From an uncultured Eubacteriales bacterium (GTDB taxonomy: Bacteria > Bacillota > Clostridia > Oscillospirales > Oscillospiraceae): 64,000 nt of DNA. Position numbers and translations under genes: made by a program. The notes below the pieces were generated by a model. It did not search any database, was not told the origin of the DNA, and saw only the letters and a list, made by a program, of their open reading frames with translations. Shown piece by piece: positions 23,310 to 31,632 of the stretch (its first letter is position 1; every line of letters starts with the position of its first letter). The stretch lies in the NCBI GenBank assembly GCA_900317905.1, contig ONIN01000001.1, positions 1 through 64,000 of the forward strand. Reading direction: 5' to 3'.

Positions 23310-25157
23310 TCAAATCAGATAGGGGATCTGGAACACATACACGTTCCGGTATTTTTCCATGCGCCGGATCAGGGTCTTGGTGGTCTGGTTGTGCAGCAGT
23401 CGCGTACCCCGCTGGGTGGGCACCAGCGTCGGCATCATCACGGTCAGATGCTGGTGCTTGTCCAGCTTGGCGTGCTCAGCCTCGATGTGCCGCATGAGCA
23501 CCTCCTCGGTGTTGCGGTAGTGGGTCACATCGTAGACGAATTCCCAGTTCGGAGCCATGGCGCCCAGCTCCTCCAGCTGGGATCTCACGCGCTCCGCGCT
23601 GCTTTTCTCGCTGCAGACGTGGTAGAACTCCACTTCGTCAAAGTCCAGCTCCTGGGCGCAGTTGAGCACCTTCAGGAAGGAGCGGCTGATGCTCTGCACC
23701 GGGAGGATCAGCTTTCCGGCCTTTCCGCGGCCCATGAGGGCTTTGGCTTCCTCCATGGAGTCGATGCGCAGATCATTGCCCACGGCCTGATAGTGGCTGT
23801 GGATCTTTTTCATCAGCAGCACCAGCAGCACGATGGTCACCAGCGTGACCCAGGCGCCGCTGAGGAACTTCATGATGACGATGATCATCAGGGTGATGCC
23901 GGTGATCAGGGTGCCGAAGCCGTTGACCCCCGCCTTGAACTGCCAGCCGGGGCCCTTATTCTCCATCCAGTGGCGGACCATGCCGAGCTGACTTAAGAGG
24001 AAGGACAGGAACACGCCGCTGGCGTAGAGTGGCAGCAGCAAATGCTGGTCGCCGTTGAAGGCAATCACCAGCAGGGCGGCCGAGCCGAAGAGGAATAGAA
24101 TGCCGTTGGAGAAGTTGAGCCTCGTGCCGCGATAGATCAGTCTTCTGGGCAGGAAGCCGTCCTGAGCCATCAGCGCCATCAGCAGCGGCAGTCCGGCGAA
24201 GGCGGTGTTGGCGGCCAGGGTCAGGATCACCACGGTCATGACCTGCACCACGAAGTAGAGGGCCGAGCCGCTTCCGAAGACGGCGGCGGCCAGCTGGCTC
24301 ACGGCGGTGGCCTCCTCGTTGGGGACAATCTTGTAAAGAGAGATCAGCACGCTCACGCCCAGAAACACCAGACACACGAAGCCCGCCATGGCGTAGAGCA
24401 CCTTCTTCGCGTTCTTCGGCGCCGGATCCTTGAAGTTCGGCACGCCGTTGGACACCGCCTCCACGCCGGTCAGGGCCGTGCAGCCGGAGGCAAAGGCTCT
24501 CAGGATCACGAACAGCAGGGTGTCGCCTGCGTTGGTGGTGGCGATCTGCACCTGCTCCGGGGTGTAGCTGCCGGAGAGGTACCGCACCAGACCGGTGACG
24601 ATCAATACGATCATGGTGAGGATGAAGAGATAGGTCGGCACCCCGAAGAGCACCGCGCTTTCTCTCAGACCGCGGAGGTTGCCCCAGGTCAGCAGGGCGA
24701 TCAGGATCAGCGCGATCAGCGCTTTCAGATGCAGCAGCTCCGGGAAGGCGCTGGTCACCGCCGCGGCACCGGCACAGGCGCTGACGGCCACCGTGAGGAT
24801 GTAACCGATGATCAGTGCGGCCCCCGCCACCAGACCCGGCGTCTCGCCCAGGTTGTCCGTAGCCACGATGTAGGCGCCGCCGCCCTGGGGGTAGGCGTCG
24901 ATGGTCTGCCGGTAGCAGAATACCAGGATCCCCAGCAGACCGATGATGGCCGCCACGATGGGGAGGAAGGTCCTGTAGCTGGCCATGCCCAGCACCGGGA
25001 TCAGCACCAGCAGGATCTCCTCACCGGCGTAGCTCACCGACGAGATCGCGTCGCTGGCGAAGACCGGGATGCCCCAGAGAATGTTGAATTTCTCCCCGGC
25101 GAGCTTGTCATCCTCCAGACGACGGCCGAGGAAGAATCTGAGCAGTTTTTCTTTCAC
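23310..25157 (-). CDS. kimA: KimA-type potassium importer (APC superfamily)
   Basis: 615 residues (B. subtilis KimA 607). Twelve or so membrane helices are followed by a ~170-residue cytoplasmic domain (from HSHYQAVGNDLRI). Family signatures: FASDAISSVSYAGEE in helix 1 (Asp and Tyr known to matter for K+ in KimA), YRQTIDAYPQGGGAYIVA, and GCTALTGVEAVSNGVPNF. KimA imports K+ with protons at high affinity and is inhibited by c-di-AMP. I choose the GTG start at 25157, after TGGAGG; it matches the family N-terminus. The c-di-AMP riboswitch just upstream strongly supports the call. Confidence 0.92.
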   Translation of the reverse strand: MKEKLLRFFLGRRLEDDKLAGEKFNILWGIPVFASDAISSVSYAGEEILLVLIPVLGMASYRTFLPIVAAIIGLLGILVFCYRQTIDAYPQGGGAYIVATDNLGETPGLVAGAALIIGYILTVAVSACAGAAAVTSAFPELLHLKALIALILIALLTWGNLRGLRESAVLFGVPTYLFILTMIVLIVTGLVRYLSGSYTPEQVQIATTNAGDTLLFVILRAFASGCTALTGVEAVSNGVPNFKDPAPKNAKKVLYAMAGFVCLVFLGVSVLISLYKIVPNEEATAVSQLAAAVFGSGSALYFVVQVMTVVILTLAANTAFAGLPLLMALMAQDGFLPRRLIYRGTRLNFSNGILFLFGSAALLVIAFNGDQHLLLPLYASGVFLSFLLSQLGMVRHWMENKGPGWQFKAGVNGFGTLITGITLMIIVIMKFLSGAWVTLVTIVLLVLLMKKIHSHYQAVGNDLRIDSMEEAKALMGRGKAGKLILPVQSISRSFLKVLNCAQELDFDEVEFYHVCSEKSSAERVRSQLEELGAMAPNWEFVYDVTHYRNTEEVLMRHIEAEHAKLDKHQHLTVMMPTLVPTQRGTRLLHNQTTKTLIRRMEKYRNVYVFQIPYLI

Positions 25158-25192
25158 GGATGCTTTGCCTCCATTAAACAGAACGGAAAAAC

Positions 25193-25219
25193 AAAAAAAC
25201 GCCGCCGTTCCCGGCAGCG
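25193..25219 (-). terminator. Riboswitch expression-platform terminator
   Basis: On the minus strand CGCTGCCG, a GGAA loop and CGGCGGCG form an 8-bp stem with one G-U pair, followed by seven T residues. It lies between the aptamer and kimA, as expected for a c-di-AMP off-switch. Confidence 0.85.
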
Positions 25220-25221
25220 CA

Positions 25222-25398
25222 GAGTGTGACAAAGCAAAACAGGGCAACGGACATACCGATGCCCGATACCTGCAGTATGTTGTTTCCCTCTTACGCTGAC
25301 GAGATTAGCTGTCGGGTTCGGAGAAGAAGGTCTCCTACCGCATACGCGGATGCACCCCAAGGTTGGTTCTCCCGCTGCCGCTCATCGCAGCATTAAGC
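25222..25398 (-). ncRNA. ydaO-yuaA type c-di-AMP riboswitch aptamer
   Basis: The minus strand carries the conserved ydaO blocks in order: GGGAGAACCAACCTTGGGGTG, the GGTAGGAGA segment, CTCCGAACCCGACAGCTAAT, CTCGTCAGCG and AAGAGGGAAA. (Each is only part of the aptamer; ends are approximate.) High c-di-AMP is known to favour termination in this class, shutting off K+ uptake genes. The gene controlled here is kimA. Confidence 0.93.
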
Positions 25399-25404
25399 AA
25401 GTTT

Positions 25405-25433
25405 AATATAGTCCCGCCCGAATGGAAAGTCAA
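25405..25433 (-). promoter_or_regulatory. Promoter of the riboswitch-kimA transcript
   Basis: TTGACT (25428-25433), 17-bp spacer, TATATT (25405-25410) on the minus strand; the start point would fall just at the 5' end of the aptamer. Confidence 0.75.
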
Positions 25434-25614
25434 TGTACAGAATGTCTAAAAACCGGGATCGTTTTTTAATGATTCTGACAAATATCAAACGATTTTGCAT
25501 TAGAAAACCACAAGATATTGTTGTAAAGGTGAAAAGAGAAACAAGAAGTTGTGCTTAGCGGTGAAAAAACCTGAAAAATCAACATTCTTATTTAAAAATG
25601 AATGAAATTTTCCC
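25434..25614. other. AT-rich intergenic stretch between kimA and the dcw cluster
   Basis: No gene, hairpin terminator or known RNA is visible. Much lower GC than the genes around it; it separates two divergent promoters. Confidence 0.5.
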
Positions 25615-25643
25615 TTGCCTTTTTTGCAAAAAGCGTTTATACT
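25615..25643 (+). promoter_or_regulatory. Promoter of the mraZ (dcw) operon
   Basis: TTGCCT (25615-25620), 17-bp spacer, TATACT (25638-25643). The MraZ boxes begin just after the predicted start point. Confidence 0.65.
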
Positions 25644-25654
25644 AAAAACCAAAG

Positions 25655-25689
25655 TGGGGTGAAATGGGGGAAAGTGTACCAAAAGGGGA
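25655..25689 (+). promoter_or_regulatory. MraZ operator (TGGGN direct repeats)
   Basis: TGGGG occurs at 25655 and again at 25665, i.e. separated by 5 bases; degenerate boxes continue the 10-bp period at 25675 (TGTAC) and 25685 (GGGGA). MraZ is known to bind TGGGN repeats with 5-base gaps in front of its own gene and repress the operon. Confidence 0.75.
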
Positions 25690-25736
25690 CACGAATCCAC
25701 CAAAACACCCACAAACCGCGCAAAGGAGGGACGAAC

Positions 25737-26153
25737 ATGACCGGAACTTATCAGCATACTCTGGACGCCAAGGGCCGTCTGTTCATCCCCGCGAAGCTGC
25801 GCGAGGAGCTGGGCGACACCTTCTACGTGACCATCTCCCGCGAGAAGTGCCTGTGCGCCTACAACGAAGCCAACTGGCAGCGCTACCGGGACAAGGCCGA
25901 CGCGCTGCCCTACTCCCAGCAGAACGCCCTGCGCCCGATCTTCTCCAACGCCGCCAAGGTGGAGCTGGACTCTCAGGGCCGCATCCTGCTGACCCAGACC
26001 CTCCGGGACAAGATCGCCCTGGGCCGTGAGGTCACGGTGGTGGGTGTGAACAACCACGCCGAGTTCTGGAACAAGGCTGACTGGGATCGCGTCTGCGCCG
26101 AGGAGAGCACGCCAGAGAATCTGGCGGCTGTCATGGATGCGCTGGGATTCTGA
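25737..26153 (+). CDS. mraZ: MraZ, transcriptional regulator of the division cluster
   Basis: 138 residues with two AbrB-like SpoVT/MraZ domains: the first has YQHTLDAKGRLFIPAKLREEL, the second AKVELDSQGRILLTQTLRD. MraZ proteins form ring-shaped oligomers that bind TGGGN repeats and tune the dcw operon. The ATG at 25737 has AAAGGAGGG upstream. First gene of the cluster; rsmH starts two bases after its stop. Confidence 0.95.
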   Translation: MTGTYQHTLDAKGRLFIPAKLREELGDTFYVTISREKCLCAYNEANWQRYRDKADALPYSQQNALRPIFSNAAKVELDSQGRILLTQTLRDKIALGREVTVVGVNNHAEFWNKADWDRVCAEESTPENLAAVMDALGF

Positions 26154-26154
26154 T

Positions 26155-27096
26155 ATGGACGAGAGAACACCGAAACACGTCTCGGTCCTCCTGGACGAGT
26201 GCATCGAGGCGTTGAACATCCAGCCTGACGGCATTTACGTGGACGGCACCCTTGGCATGGGCGGCCACTCCGAGCAGATCGCGAAGCGTCTGACCACGGG
26301 CCTGTTGATCGGCATCGACCGGGACGAGACCGCCATCGAAAGAGCGGGAAAGCGCCTGGCCCCCTACGGCGACCGGGTGAAGCTGGTCCACGGCAACTTC
26401 AGCGACACCGCCGCGATTCTGGATTCCCTTGGGATCGACAAGGTGGACGGCCTGCTGTACGATCTGGGCGTCTCCTCTCCGCAGCTGGATGAGGCGGAGC
26501 GGGGCTTCAGCTATATGCAGGACGCGCCGCTGGATATGCGGATGGACGGCTCCGCCACCCTTACCGCCTGGGACGTGGTGAATAAGTGGCCGGAGGGGGA
26601 ACTCAAGCGGATCCTCTTCGATTACGGCGAGGAGCGCTACGCCCCCAGGATCGCCTCCGCCATCCTGAAATGCAGGGCAGAGAAACCCATCGAGACCACA
26701 CTGGAGCTGGTGGACGTGATCCGTTCCGCCATGCCGGCTGCGGCATTGCGAGAGAAACAGCACCCGGCGAAGCGGAGCTTTCAGGCCATCCGCATCGCCG
26801 TGAACGACGAGCTGGCGGCCATCCAGACCATGATGGACACCGCCCCGGACAAGCTGAGACCCGGCGGAAGGCTGGCGGTGATCAGCTTCCACTCCCTGGA
26901 GGATCGGATCGTAAAATCCGGCATCCGAGCGAGAGAGGACGGCTGCACCTGCCCGAGAGATTTCCCGGTCTGCACCTGCGGCTTCGTCCAGACGCTGAAG
27001 AGCGTTTCGAGAAAACCCATCCTGCCCTCTCCGGAGGAGCAGGCAGCCAACCCGAGAGCCAGAAGTGCGAAACTCAGGGTTGCAGAACATGTCTAA
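26155..27096 (+). CDS. rsmH: 16S rRNA (cytosine1402-N4)-methyltransferase
   Basis: 313 residues. RsmH (MraW) uses S-adenosylmethionine to methylate C1402 in the ribosomal P site. Seen: the cofactor loop DGTLGMGGHSEQI, the acidic IDRDETAI strand end, YDLGVSSPQLDEAERGFSY, and the late HPAKRSFQAIRIAVN and SFHSLEDRIVK motifs. A CTCPRDFPVCTCG cysteine cluster near the end is common in clostridial members. Start ATG at 26155 is tightly spaced to mraZ and probably translationally coupled. Confidence 0.95.
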   Translation: MDERTPKHVSVLLDECIEALNIQPDGIYVDGTLGMGGHSEQIAKRLTTGLLIGIDRDETAIERAGKRLAPYGDRVKLVHGNFSDTAAILDSLGIDKVDGLLYDLGVSSPQLDEAERGFSYMQDAPLDMRMDGSATLTAWDVVNKWPEGELKRILFDYGEERYAPRIASAILKCRAEKPIETTLELVDVIRSAMPAAALREKQHPAKRSFQAIRIAVNDELAAIQTMMDTAPDKLRPGGRLAVISFHSLEDRIVKSGIRAREDGCTCPRDFPVCTCGFVQTLKSVSRKPILPSPEEQAANPRARSAKLRVAEHV

Positions 27097-27151
27097 ATGT
27101 GATATTATGTAAATCAGTAAATGCGGATTAAGGTGGAAAGGAGTGCGGATC

Positions 27152-27712
27152 ATGGCAAACCCCAGGCGCAATTATGATGCCCCGATGTATCAGAATCTGG
27201 TGCAGGATAATCTGGCCTATGACATGTCCCACCAGATCCCCGAACCCCAGCGTTACAGCACGGCCCCGGAACTGGAACGTCCCCGGCAGCCAAAAAAACA
27301 GACCCAGCCCCAGAAGCGTGCCGTCGCCGTCCAGGCGCCGGTGATGGTGGTTGCCCCCGCAGCGGTGATCCTGTTCGCGGTGATGGTTGCCATCTGGATC
27401 TTCGCCCTGCAGGTCATGACCAGAATCAGCACCCAGCAGACCGAGATCTGCAAGCTGGAGGCCACCCTCAGTGAGGTGCAGGAGACCCAGGACGATCTGC
27501 TGATCGCTTACGAGACCGCCTACAACTTCGCCGAGCTGGAGGACTATGCCGCCAACACTCTCGGCATGCAGAGACCCAGAGAGGAGCAGAGCTTCTACTT
27601 TGCCAGCACCGCCTCGGATCAGGCTGTCGCCGTGCTGGAGCGTTCCAGACCCGACGGGCTGGTGGATCGCTTCTCGGACTTCCTGGCGGATCTCACGTCA
27701 TATTTTTCCTGA
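27152..27712 (+). CDS. ftsL: FtsL-like septum protein
   Basis: 186 residues, bitopic. A charged cytoplasmic N-terminus (~70 residues, rich in Pro and Gln) precedes one membrane helix (VVAPAAVILFAVMVAIWIFAL), then a coiled-coil-like region (QQTEICKLEATLSEVQETQDD) and a YAANTLGMQRP segment typical of FtsL/DivIC proteins. Sequence identity is low in this family; position between rsmH and the PBP gene is the main support. FtsL with DivIC and FtsQ/DivIB regulates septal synthesis by FtsW-PBP. RBS AAAGGAG. Confidence 0.8.
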   Translation: MANPRRNYDAPMYQNLVQDNLAYDMSHQIPEPQRYSTAPELERPRQPKKQTQPQKRAVAVQAPVMVVAPAAVILFAVMVAIWIFALQVMTRISTQQTEICKLEATLSEVQETQDDLLIAYETAYNFAELEDYAANTLGMQRPREEQSFYFASTASDQAVAVLERSRPDGLVDRFSDFLADLTSYFS

Positions 27713-27775
27713 ATCGCGATATGCTGTAATCAGCCCCTCGCGGCACATCGTGAACCATAAAAGGAGACCCCATTC

Positions 27776-30139
27776 ATGGCAAACACGCCCACCGGACGCG
27801 CCAGCGTCCAACGACCTGACAATATGATGCTTCGCCGCACACGCTCGCTTTTCCTGGTGTGCGGCATTGTCGCGTTTTTACTGCTGGGTTTCCGGCTGTT
27901 CTGGATCATGGTGGTGCAGCACGATGAGTATGAGGAGCAGGCCGTGCGGCAGACTGTGGTGCGACAGAATGTGCTGGGTCTCAGAGGCACGATCTACGAC
28001 GCCAACGGCAAGATCCTGGCCAAAAGCGCCACCAAGGACACGGTGATCTTAAGTCCTGCGGACATCAAGAAATACAACCAGGATCTGGACGGCATCGCCA
28101 AGGTGCTCTCGGAGAATCTGGCGGACTACGGCGTCACCTACGAGCAGATCATCGAGCTCTCCCGCGACACGGATTCCTACTACAAGATCGTGGCCAGGAA
28201 GGTGGACAGGGAGGACACCGACCCCATCCGGGAGTATAAAAACAGCATCACCGGCGGCGTGAACGGCATCGTGCTCTCCCCGGACTCCAAGCGCTACTAT
28301 CCCTACGGCTCTCTGGCGGCCCACGTGCTGGGCTATGTGGGCATCGACAACGACGGCCTCGCTGGGGTGGAGAGCCAGTATGACAACGTCCTTGCCGGCG
28401 GCATGGGCCGGATCACCCGACTCAGAGACAAATCCCAGATCGGCATGCTGAACGTGAAGTACGAGGACTACACCCAGGAGACCGCCGGCGCCGATGTGAA
28501 GTTGACATTGGATGCCAACATCCAGTATTATCTGGAGAAGCACCTGAAGCAGGCGGTGGAGGATTACGACATCCAAAACGGCGCCGCCGCCATCGCCATG
28601 GATCCCAATACGGGCGCCATCCTGGGCATGGTCTCTCTGGGAAACTTCGATCCCAACGACTATCAGACCCTCAGCGAGGAAGCGGAGGAGGAGCTTGCAA
28701 CTGCGGAGGAGGAAGAACACCTCACCAAGACCGAAATGAGCGAGCTCAGGACCGCTGCCCTCTTCAAGCAGTGGCGCAACAAGGGCCTCTCTGACACCTA
28801 CGAGCCCGGCTCCACATTCAAGATCATCACCCTGGCCATGGGCCTTGACAGCGGCGTCATCGACCTGAATTCCAGTTTCTTCTGCGGCGGCAGCACCACG
28901 GTCATCGGCCGTACCACGCCGCTGAACTGCTGGAAAACCGACGGCAGCCACGCCAACCAGACCCTGACTCAGGCGGTGCAGCACTCCTGCAACGTGGCCT
29001 TTGCCGAGATCGGCGAGCGGGTTGGCGCCAAAACCTTCTACAAATACTGCGACGCCTTCGGCTTTCTGGAGCTGACGGACGACAAGGAAGCCACCCTGAC
29101 CGCCAAGACCGGCATCGACCTGGCGGGCGAGAGCGGCAGCATCTGGTGGAGTGAGAAGACCTTCTACAATCCGGAAAACCACTCCCAGCTGGCCTCCGCA
29201 AGCTTCGGTCAGACCTTCAACGTCACCCCGGTGCAGATGGTCACCGCCATCAGCGCCTGCGTCAACGGCGGCTATCTGATGAAGCCGTACATCGTTCAGG
29301 AGATCACCGACGCCTCCGGCAAAATCGTGGCCTCCAACGAGCCCACGGTAGTGCGGCAGGTGGTCAGCGAGGAGACCAGCGCCACGGTGCGTCAGATCCT
29401 CGAAAAGGTCGTGGGCGATCCGGTGGACGGCACCGGCAAGAACGCGTATGTGGCGGGCTACCGCATCGGCGGCAAGACCGGCACCTCCGAAAAGGTTGCC
29501 CAGGACGCCGCCGGCGGCCCAAAGGAATACATCGTCTCCTTCGTGGGCGTTGCCCCGGCGGACGACCCGAAGATCGTGATCCTGACCCTGCTGGATACCC
29601 CCAGCGACGAGACCGGCATCTACATCTCCGGCGGTCAGATGGGTGCTCCGACGGTGGGTAAAATGATGGCCGACATCCTGCCGTATCTGGGCGTGGATCC
29701 GGTCTACACCGCGGAAGAAAAGGCCAATATGGACGAGACCGTTCCCAGCCTCACCGGAATGGATGTGAACGAGGCCGTTGCCCTGCTGGAGCAGCGCGGC
29801 TTCAACGCCCGCATCATCGGCGAGGAGGGCAAGGTGCAGCACCAGCTGCCCGGCACCGGCGCCACCATCGCCAACGGCAGTACCGTCCTGCTCTACGCCG
29901 GGGAGGAACCCTCCGAAGAGCAGGAGGAGATGATCGATCTCAGCTATCTGACCTACAACGACGCCAGAGATTATCTGGCCGCCATGGGCCTCTTTGTCAG
30001 CACCTCCAGCTCCGTCACCAGCCCGTCGACCCAGGCGGTTCTGGCCCAGAGCATCCCCGAGGGCACCATGGTGGACCACGGCACGGTCATCGAGGTCACC
30101 CTGGTCACCGGCGACCAGAGCATGCTGGGCATGTACTAA
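27776..30139 (+). CDS. spoVD: SpoVD/FtsI-type class B penicillin-binding protein with PASTA domains
   Basis: 787 residues. N-terminal membrane anchor (FLVCGIVAFLLLGFRLFWIMVV), dimerisation domain, then the transpeptidase domain with Ser346 in STFK, SCN at 404-406 and KTGTS at 567. Two PASTA domains fill ~655-787. Crosslinks peptidoglycan at the septum (FtsI/PBP2B role) or in spore cortex (SpoVD role). With only one such gene in this cluster it may serve vegetative division, cortex, or both; the sequence cannot decide. A short acidic insert (EEAEEELATAEEEEHL) precedes the active site. RBS AAAGGAG. Confidence 0.9.
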   Translation: MANTPTGRASVQRPDNMMLRRTRSLFLVCGIVAFLLLGFRLFWIMVVQHDEYEEQAVRQTVVRQNVLGLRGTIYDANGKILAKSATKDTVILSPADIKKYNQDLDGIAKVLSENLADYGVTYEQIIELSRDTDSYYKIVARKVDREDTDPIREYKNSITGGVNGIVLSPDSKRYYPYGSLAAHVLGYVGIDNDGLAGVESQYDNVLAGGMGRITRLRDKSQIGMLNVKYEDYTQETAGADVKLTLDANIQYYLEKHLKQAVEDYDIQNGAAAIAMDPNTGAILGMVSLGNFDPNDYQTLSEEAEEELATAEEEEHLTKTEMSELRTAALFKQWRNKGLSDTYEPGSTFKIITLAMGLDSGVIDLNSSFFCGGSTTVIGRTTPLNCWKTDGSHANQTLTQAVQHSCNVAFAEIGERVGAKTFYKYCDAFGFLELTDDKEATLTAKTGIDLAGESGSIWWSEKTFYNPENHSQLASASFGQTFNVTPVQMVTAISACVNGGYLMKPYIVQEITDASGKIVASNEPTVVRQVVSEETSATVRQILEKVVGDPVDGTGKNAYVAGYRIGGKTGTSEKVAQDAAGGPKEYIVSFVGVAPADDPKIVILTLLDTPSDETGIYISGGQMGAPTVGKMMADILPYLGVDPVYTAEEKANMDETVPSLTGMDVNEAVALLEQRGFNARIIGEEGKVQHQLPGTGATIANGSTVLLYAGEEPSEEQEEMIDLSYLTYNDARDYLAAMGLFVSTSSSVTSPSTQAVLAQSIPEGTMVDHGTVIEVTLVTGDQSMLGMY

Positions 30140-30174
30140 AGCGAAAACCATTCTCCGGGAAGGGAGAGAAGAAG

Positions 30175-31632
30175 ATGAAATTGAAAGATTTGCTTCGGGA
30201 TCTGACTGTGGTGGAATCCACCGCCGATCCGGAGCTGGAGATCCGGGATATCTGCTATAATTCCCGTCTGGCCCAGAAGGGGGATCTGTTCGTGGCGGTC
30301 TGCGGCTATCAGTCCGACGGCCACAAGTACATCCCCATGGCGGTGGAGCAGGGCGTCGCCGCGGTGCTCTGCGAGCGGAAGCCGGAGCAGGAGATCCCTT
30401 ACATTCTGGTGGCTGACAGCCGTCTGGCGCTGGCACTGGTGAGCGCCGCGTATTTTGAGCACCCCTCGGAAAAGCTCACCATGATCGGCGTCACCGGCAC
30501 CAACGGCAAGACCACCGTCACAACCCTCTTAAAGCACATGCTGGAGGAGGCGGCGGACGCCAAGGTGGGCCTCATCGGCACCAACGGCAACATGATCGGC
30601 AGTGAAACCTTCCACACCGAGCACACCACGCCGGAGTCCTACGAGGTGCAGAAGCTGCTGCGCCAAATGGTGGATGCGGGCTGCACCCACTGCGTCATGG
30701 AGGTCAGCTCCCACTCTCTGGTGCTCCACCGGGTGGCGGGCATCCAGTACGACATCGGCATGTTCCTGAACCTGACCCAGGATCATCTGGATTTCCACGA
30801 GACCATGGAAAACTACGCCGAGGCCAAGGCGCTGCTGTACCGGCAGAGCAAGTACGTGATCCTGAACCGGGACGACCAGTGGTCGGACTTCATGCTGTCT
30901 AAGGTGGAGGTTCCTTACGCGACCTTTTCCGCGGAGGACAATCACGCGGACTTCGTCGCCAAGGATGTGCGGCTGACGCCGGAGGGTGTGCGGTTCATCC
31001 TGGTGGCCGGCGCCTCGCTGCTGCGGTGCTCTCTGGCGATACCGGGCATGTTCTCTGTTTATAACGCCCTCGCGGTCCTGGCGGCCTCCGCCCATCTGGG
31101 CATCCCGGGAGAACGGGCGGCCGCGGCCCTTGCCACCAGCAGGGGCGTGAAGGGGAGAGCGGAGCTTTTGGAAACCGACGGCGACTACACGCTGCTGATC
31201 GACTACGCTGTGACCCCGGACGCGGTGGAGAACATCCTCACCACCGCAAGGGAGTTCACCAAAGGCCGTCTGGTGTTCCTCTTCGGCTGCGGCGGCGACC
31301 GGGATAAGCTGAAGCGGCCTATCATGGGACGGATCGCCGGGGAAAAGGCGGACTTCGTCATCGTCACCAGCGACAATCCGAGAACTGAGGACCCAAAGGC
31401 CATCATCGACGACATTCTTCCCGGTCTGAAGAAGACCCGGAAGCCCTACGTGGTGCGCCCGGATCGCCGGGAGGCCATCGAATACGCCATCGAAAACCAC
31501 AAAGACGGCGACGTGATCATCCTCTGCGGCAAGGGCCATGAGGACTACCAGATCATCGGCAAAGAAAAGATCCACATGGATGAGCGCGAGATCGTCGCGG
31601 AGATTTTACGAAAGAGGAAGGAACAGGCATGA
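30175..31632 (+). CDS. murE: UDP-MurNAc-L-Ala-D-Glu:meso-diaminopimelate ligase
   Basis: 485 residues. Adds the third residue of the stem peptide in the cytoplasm. ATP loop GVTGTNGKTTVTT (about 108-120), TTPES substrate loop, the METHS-type VSSHSLVLHRV and LTQDHLDFH are present. DNPR at 400-403 is the signature for meso-diaminopimelate rather than lysine. Odd: the nearly invariant DYAHTPD is DYAVTPD here (Val346, codon GTG). The histidine usually lies near the nucleotide site, so kinetics may be altered. mraY overlaps its stop by 4 bases. Confidence 0.95.
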   Translation: MKLKDLLRDLTVVESTADPELEIRDICYNSRLAQKGDLFVAVCGYQSDGHKYIPMAVEQGVAAVLCERKPEQEIPYILVADSRLALALVSAAYFEHPSEKLTMIGVTGTNGKTTVTTLLKHMLEEAADAKVGLIGTNGNMIGSETFHTEHTTPESYEVQKLLRQMVDAGCTHCVMEVSSHSLVLHRVAGIQYDIGMFLNLTQDHLDFHETMENYAEAKALLYRQSKYVILNRDDQWSDFMLSKVEVPYATFSAEDNHADFVAKDVRLTPEGVRFILVAGASLLRCSLAIPGMFSVYNALAVLAASAHLGIPGERAAAALATSRGVKGRAELLETDGDYTLLIDYAVTPDAVENILTTAREFTKGRLVFLFGCGGDRDKLKRPIMGRIAGEKADFVIVTSDNPRTEDPKAIIDDILPGLKKTRKPYVVRPDRREAIEYAIENHKDGDVIILCGKGHEDYQIIGKEKIHMDEREIVAEILRKRKEQA

